Below the pieces are notes generated by a model that was not told where the DNA came from, ran no database searches, and saw nothing but the letters and a program-made list of their open reading frames with translations. A program made the position numbers and the translations under genes. DNA of 64,000 bases, taken from Oribacterium sp. oral taxon 102 (GTDB taxonomy: Bacteria; Bacillota; Clostridia; Lachnospirales; Lachnospiraceae). Below are positions 60,385 through 64,000 of the stretch, piece after piece (positions within the stretch are counted from its first letter, which is position 1; every line of letters starts with the position of its first letter). Location: positions 1,130,501 through 1,194,500 of the forward strand of contig NZ_JABXYT010000001.1 in the NCBI RefSeq assembly GCF_013394775.1, in the 5' to 3' direction.

Positions 60385-62346
60385 TTGAACATTGAACATC
60401 CGGAGAAATTGACAATCGAAGAAATCCTTTCAGAAGAGCTGCTCGATGCGGTTTATGAGGAAAAAGACCTTGTCCAGCGCCAGATTATTATAGGACAGAT
60501 CATGGCTCGTGCAAAAGAGCTGAAGATAAAACAAAATTATCAGGAGCTTATCAAGGCGAAGAATAAGAAGATCAAAGATGAGACCAAATCTGAGAGCGCC
60601 GTCATTTGCGGCACGCAGATCGATCAGAGGGCTGTAGTGAATCAAGCTGATCTGTTTATCGGTGACACGGAGATCAAGCCTGTCACCGGTAAATGGATAG
60701 TGAATCCAGAAGAAGGGATTTACTACTGGTACGGGCAATTCAAGGTCTATGCGGCCTACTATCCGATCATCATATCAAAACGATTTAACAACCGTGAGAA
60801 TGGAAAGGAAGAGGTGGAACTGCAATGGCTCAAAGATACCGACAAGGACGGCGACCTGATTACGCACAGTTTCAAGGTCAGCAAAAGCATCGTCTCGTCG
60901 AACACGAAGATTGTTATGCTGTCGGACTATGGTTTTCCGGTCACGTCAGAAACATCGAGGGCGCTTGTGTCATATCTTTCAGACTATGAAAAATTAAATC
61001 CACATCTGATCGAGCATAAAATAAGCACCGGCCGGCTGGGATGGATAGACCGCCGCTTCATGCCGTATGACATAGGGCAGAAAGGCAACAACTATGTGCT
61101 CAGTTTTCCGCCAAACAGCGCCAATCTGGGACAGGCTGTTAAATATTCAGGAAGTTATGAAGAGTGGCTTAAGCTTGCCCTGGGAGTGCGCAAATCCAAA
61201 CAACAGGCAGCGTTGGCAGTTATGGCGGCATCATTTGGCAGTGTGATACTTCCCGTACTGGGAATGCTCCCGGCACTGATAAATTGTTACGGCATATCAG
61301 GCTGCGGAAAAACCGTACTTTTGAACCTGGCGATGTCCATATGGGGAGACCCACGGTATCTGATTGCAGAAAGCACATCAACGACAAATAATCTTGAACA
61401 ATCGCTTAATCTGATGAATCATCTGCCGTTTGGAGTAGATGATCTTTCAAAGATTACAAATAAGGGCGGCGGAATCGAAAAGTTATCAGAAATGATTTAT
61501 ATGCTGTGCTCCGGGCAAGGAAAGGGCAGGCTCAACAGAAATCTTGAATTCCGGGATACATCCAAATGGTGCAACTTCATCTTAACGAACATAGAGCGTC
61601 CCCTTGCCGATAATTCCATGCAGGGCGGAGCCATAAACCGTGTGATAGATTTCCAGATTCAAGAAAGGATTTTCGAGGACGGAAACAGAGCTGTAAATAT
61701 TTGCAAAAGTTCTTACGGTCATGCGGGCATGGTATTTATCCGCATTGTCCAAGAGAGGTTTGATGAGCTCCGGGGGATTGTCGAAAAGTACGAGGCGTTG
61801 CTGGCTGAACATGCGGCGAAATCAGGGCATGTAAAGGAGCAAAAGCAGATCCTTCCCATGGCGGTAATACTGGCGGCGGACGAGCTTTCGGGGGCAATAT
61901 TCAATGACGGGATCAGGCTGGACATAGATTACTGCGTGGAAAGCCTGAAGAACGTCGATGAGGTATCGGAAATGGAGCGGGCACTGCAGCACATAGAGGA
62001 CGAGGTGGCGATCAATCGGATGCACTATGTGCCGGACGGGATCAACGACGACGGGGATCGGTATTACAGATCAACGATATTTGGTTACCAGACAGAAGAG
62101 AGCGTTGCTTTTGTGAAGGCGGCGTTCGAGGACATCGCGAGAAAATACAATTTCAGCGCGAAGCAGTTCCTGAGCTGGGCGGATAAGAAAGGGATTCTGG
62201 ATCATAATCCGGGAAGGAATGATAAAAGAATGACAATACCTACACTTGATAAAAGACAATACTGTTATGTTATTTTGGTGAATAATGACGATTTTATCGA
62301 AGAAAATCCGTTCAATATGACCGAAAAAGAACCTACGTTCGACTGA
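60385..62346 (+). CDS. DUF927-type phage replicative helicase (primase-helicase like)
   Basis: 653 residues. After a 250-residue N-terminal part, a DUF927 ATPase: YGISGCGKTVLLNLAMSIWG (Walker A at about 305), GVDDLSKI (Walker B-like), TNIERPLAD and INRVIDFQI. Proteins of this group act as hexameric replicative helicases, often with a primase. TTG 60385 follows GGAAAGGGGATCCGA. No primase zinc motif is seen. A cluster of TGAGAC repeats lies directly downstream. Confidence 0.85.
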   Translation: MNIEHPEKLTIEEILSEELLDAVYEEKDLVQRQIIIGQIMARAKELKIKQNYQELIKAKNKKIKDETKSESAVICGTQIDQRAVVNQADLFIGDTEIKPVTGKWIVNPEEGIYYWYGQFKVYAAYYPIIISKRFNNRENGKEEVELQWLKDTDKDGDLITHSFKVSKSIVSSNTKIVMLSDYGFPVTSETSRALVSYLSDYEKLNPHLIEHKISTGRLGWIDRRFMPYDIGQKGNNYVLSFPPNSANLGQAVKYSGSYEEWLKLALGVRKSKQQAALAVMAASFGSVILPVLGMLPALINCYGISGCGKTVLLNLAMSIWGDPRYLIAESTSTTNNLEQSLNLMNHLPFGVDDLSKITNKGGGIEKLSEMIYMLCSGQGKGRLNRNLEFRDTSKWCNFILTNIERPLADNSMQGGAINRVIDFQIQERIFEDGNRAVNICKSSYGHAGMVFIRIVQERFDELRGIVEKYEALLAEHAAKSGHVKEQKQILPMAVILAADELSGAIFNDGIRLDIDYCVESLKNVDEVSEMERALQHIEDEVAINRMHYVPDGINDDGDRYYRSTIFGYQTEESVAFVKAAFEDIARKYNFSAKQFLSWADKKGILDHNPGRNDKRMTIPTLDKRQYCYVILVNNDDFIEENPFNMTEKEPTFD

Positions 62347-62350
62347 GTGT

Positions 62351-62601
62351 GTCTCAGAGTCTCAACTGTCTCGACGAAAAAAGTGAAATATATATTAGCG
62401 AAAAAAATGTGTGTGTAGTTGATAAATAATTAACACATACATACATAAAATTTTCTATATATAGAAAACGCTTTTTTCATTGAGACATTGAGACACAAGG
62501 GTTCAAATACCTTAAAAATGACGATTTTAAGCCATTTCTAAGCGTACCAAAACGTCTCAAGGCTTTGAGACATGATTGATACAGTGGTAAAAAAATGAGA
62601 C
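62351..62601. other. Candidate phage replication origin: TGAGAC/GTCTCA iterons in A+T-rich DNA
   Basis: Seven exact copies of TGAGAC or its complement (62351, 62359, 62481, 62489, 62554, 62566, 62596) and one variant GTCTCG (62568's counterpart at 62368) lie in the 302-bp gap. Between them is a very A+T-rich stretch (62390-62470) with a palindrome near TTTTCTATATATAGAAAA (62452-62467). No gene is visible. Iterons plus an unwinding region beside the helicase gene suggest an origin. Confidence 0.5.
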
Positions 62602-62648
62602 AAACGCAGAAATAGCATAACAATAAGTTATGTATAGAAAGAGGATAT

Positions 62649-62915
62649 ATGAATTTAAGTCCTATCAATAACAAGACAGCACAGGAAATACAGTCAGAAG
62701 TATGGAATAGCTTCTGGAAAAAGTACAGATACACGAATAATGCAGCGTCAGATAAAAAGAATCACTTCTCGGATGCGATCTGGAATCAGATCATCCATGA
62801 TGCAGACGCCATTTACGATAAATACCCGTATGAATTTACGTCCAATCTTGTACAGGTCTTTATCAAAGAACTGCATGCAAGGGATGTGGGAGGATATCGG
62901 GATGCTGCACAGTGA
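62649..62915 (+). CDS. Small phage protein of unknown function
   Basis: 88 residues (MNLSPINNKTAQEIQSEVWN...), soluble, helical, aromatic-rich. ATG 62649 follows AAAGAGGATAT. It lies between the iteron cluster and the SNF2-like helicase, 15 bp before the latter. Not recognised; possibly a replication accessory. Confidence 0.5.
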   Translation: MNLSPINNKTAQEIQSEVWNSFWKKYRYTNNAASDKKNHFSDAIWNQIIHDADAIYDKYPYEFTSNLVQVFIKELHARDVGGYRDAAQ

Positions 62916-62930
62916 AAGCAGGTAAAGAGG

Positions 62931-64000
62931 ATGGACTATAAAGAATTTCTGGAAAGCAAGATCGAGCTTGCAGAGGACAGCGGATTCACGCTTGACCCGC
63001 AGCGGATCAATAAAGCATTGAAGCCGCATCAGCGAGATGCTGTAGTGTGGGCACTGAAGGGCGGCAGACGGGCGTTGTTTGAGAGCTTCGGGCTTGGGAA
63101 AACCGTTCAGGAGATCGAGTTTATCTATCAGGTACTCCGGCGGTATGGCGGCGCGGGACTGATTGTCCTTCCGCTTGGCGTAAAGCAGGAGTTTACCAGA
63201 GACACGAGGGAATTGCTGGGATATCAGATCCCGGAATATATCCGAAACATGGGGGAACTGTATGCTTCCGCTGCGAAGATGCTGGGATACGGAACGCCGG
63301 AAGAGTATCAGGACATGGCGCTTGATGGAAGGATTTATATCACAAACTATGAAAGGGTGCGGGACGGGGATGTAGATCCTAAAAAGTTCACAGCTACCTC
63401 ATTGGATGAAGCTTCTGTGCTGAGGAGCTTCGGGAGCAAAACGTATCAGACTTTCCTGGACAAGTTCAAGGGAGTTCCTTATAAGCTGGTCGCGACGGCG
63501 ACGCCGTCCCCGAACAAATACAAGGAACTGATCCATTATGCCGGATATCTTGAAGTGATGGATACGGGGCAGGCGCTTACGAGATTCTTTCAGCGTGACA
63601 GTACAAAGGCAAATAATCTGACGCTTTATCCATCGCAGGAGGATGAATTCTGGCTGTGGCTGTCATCGTGGGCGCTCTTTATTACGAAACCGTCCGATGT
63701 CAATCCGGAATACTCGGATGCAGGCTATGATCTTCCGGATATGGAGGTGCGGTGGCATAAAATCCCAATCAAATATGGAGATGCGATGGATCGAGATGGG
63801 CAATATAAGCTGTTCGATGATGCTGCGGCAAGTCTTTCCGACGAGGCGAAAATCAAAAGAGAGTCTATCGATCAAAGAGTTGAGAAAATGCTGCAGATCA
63901 TCAGGGAGAGTCCGGATGATAATTTCATCCTGTGGCATGATCTGGAGGCGGAAAGGCAGGCAATCAAAAAAGCAGTGCCGGATGCAGTAGATATCTTCGG
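62931..64000 (+). CDS. SNF2-like DNA helicase/translocase, N-terminal part
   Basis: Open from ATG 62931 to the window end (356 codons seen), so it continues beyond. LKPHQRDAVVWAL (Q motif-like), Walker A-type FESFGLGKTVQEI at about 44-56, motif II-like TSLDEASVL, motif III VATATPSPN. This is the phage DEAD/SNF2 helicase family, sometimes fused to a DNA methyltransferase; the fusion cannot be judged here. ATG follows GGTAAAGAGG. Confidence 0.85.
   Translation, partial: MDYKEFLESKIELAEDSGFTLDPQRINKALKPHQRDAVVWALKGGRRALFESFGLGKTVQEIEFIYQVLRRYGGAGLIVLPLGVKQEFTRDTRELLGYQIPEYIRNMGELYASAAKMLGYGTPEEYQDMALDGRIYITNYERVRDGDVDPKKFTATSLDEASVLRSFGSKTYQTFLDKFKGVPYKLVATATPSPNKYKELIHYAGYLEVMDTGQALTRFFQRDSTKANNLTLYPSQEDEFWLWLSSWALFITKPSDVNPEYSDAGYDLPDMEVRWHKIPIKYGDAMDRDGQYKLFDDAAASLSDEAKIKRESIDQRVEKMLQIIRESPDDNFILWHDLEAERQAIKKAVPDAVDIF

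Overview
The window looks like a chromosome segment of a GC-rich member of the Bacillota, most likely a clostridial (Lachnospiraceae-type) anaerobe, with the left arm of a prophage at its right end. Evidence: Shine-Dalgarno sites close to GGAGG, many TTG/GTG starts, a gram-positive style division cluster (mraZ to ftsZ with divIB/ftsQ), mini-RNase III, TrmK, PepV, and TTGACA/TATAAT promoters with 17-bp spacers. I cannot name the genus.

Layout. 1-6.84 kb: end of a sodium-dependent transporter, then dgt, dnaG (no rpoD behind it), trmK, a Nif3-like protein and a uridine-kinase-like protein. 6.97-9.33 kb: aspartate dehydrogenase, an odd 2-hydroxyacid-dehydrogenase homologue, and the RNase P RNA with its own promoter and terminator. 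9.4-13.0 kb: hexuronate catabolism (kdgK divergent from a LacI regulator, then uxaC). 13.4-14.8 kb: DUF2249-containing and cupin genes. 14.85-19.07 kb: a more A+T-rich Tro/Mnt-type metal ABC operon closed by its own DtxR-family regulator, with a DtxR-like operator just behind the promoter. 19.1-24.2 kb: two tandem, partly gene-converted chemoreceptors. 24.5-36.0 kb: ychF and the division/cell-wall cluster. 36.3-49.8 kb: prfC, pepV, metNIQ, cysS-mrnC-rlmB, a DUF1275 membrane protein, aroE, a secreted glycosidase and a 3-hydroxyacyl-CoA-dehydrogenase-like gene.

From about 49.94 kb to the end lies a prophage, visibly richer in A+T. A tRNA-3'-end-like sequence abuts a tyrosine integrase. Next comes an 820-bp non-coding zone holding a predicted small RNA, many hairpins and one solitary type I-E-like CRISPR repeat. 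Then follow the lysogeny switch (repressor, ImmA-like protein, Cro-like protein, GAA-N5-TTC operators), many small early genes, and a replication module (Gp157, P-loop ATPase, SSB-like DUF669 protein, Pif1/RecD-like helicase, ERCC4 nuclease, DUF927 primase/helicase, TGAGAC iterons, SNF2-like helicase running off the window).

The chromosome part also carries dispersed, hairpin-rich repeats bounded by inverted TAAGTCC. One supplies the last 27 residues of RsmH. The most interesting signals are the solitary CRISPR-like repeat in the prophage (a candidate RNA anti-CRISPR), the hairpin-array repeats, and the iteron-like cluster.
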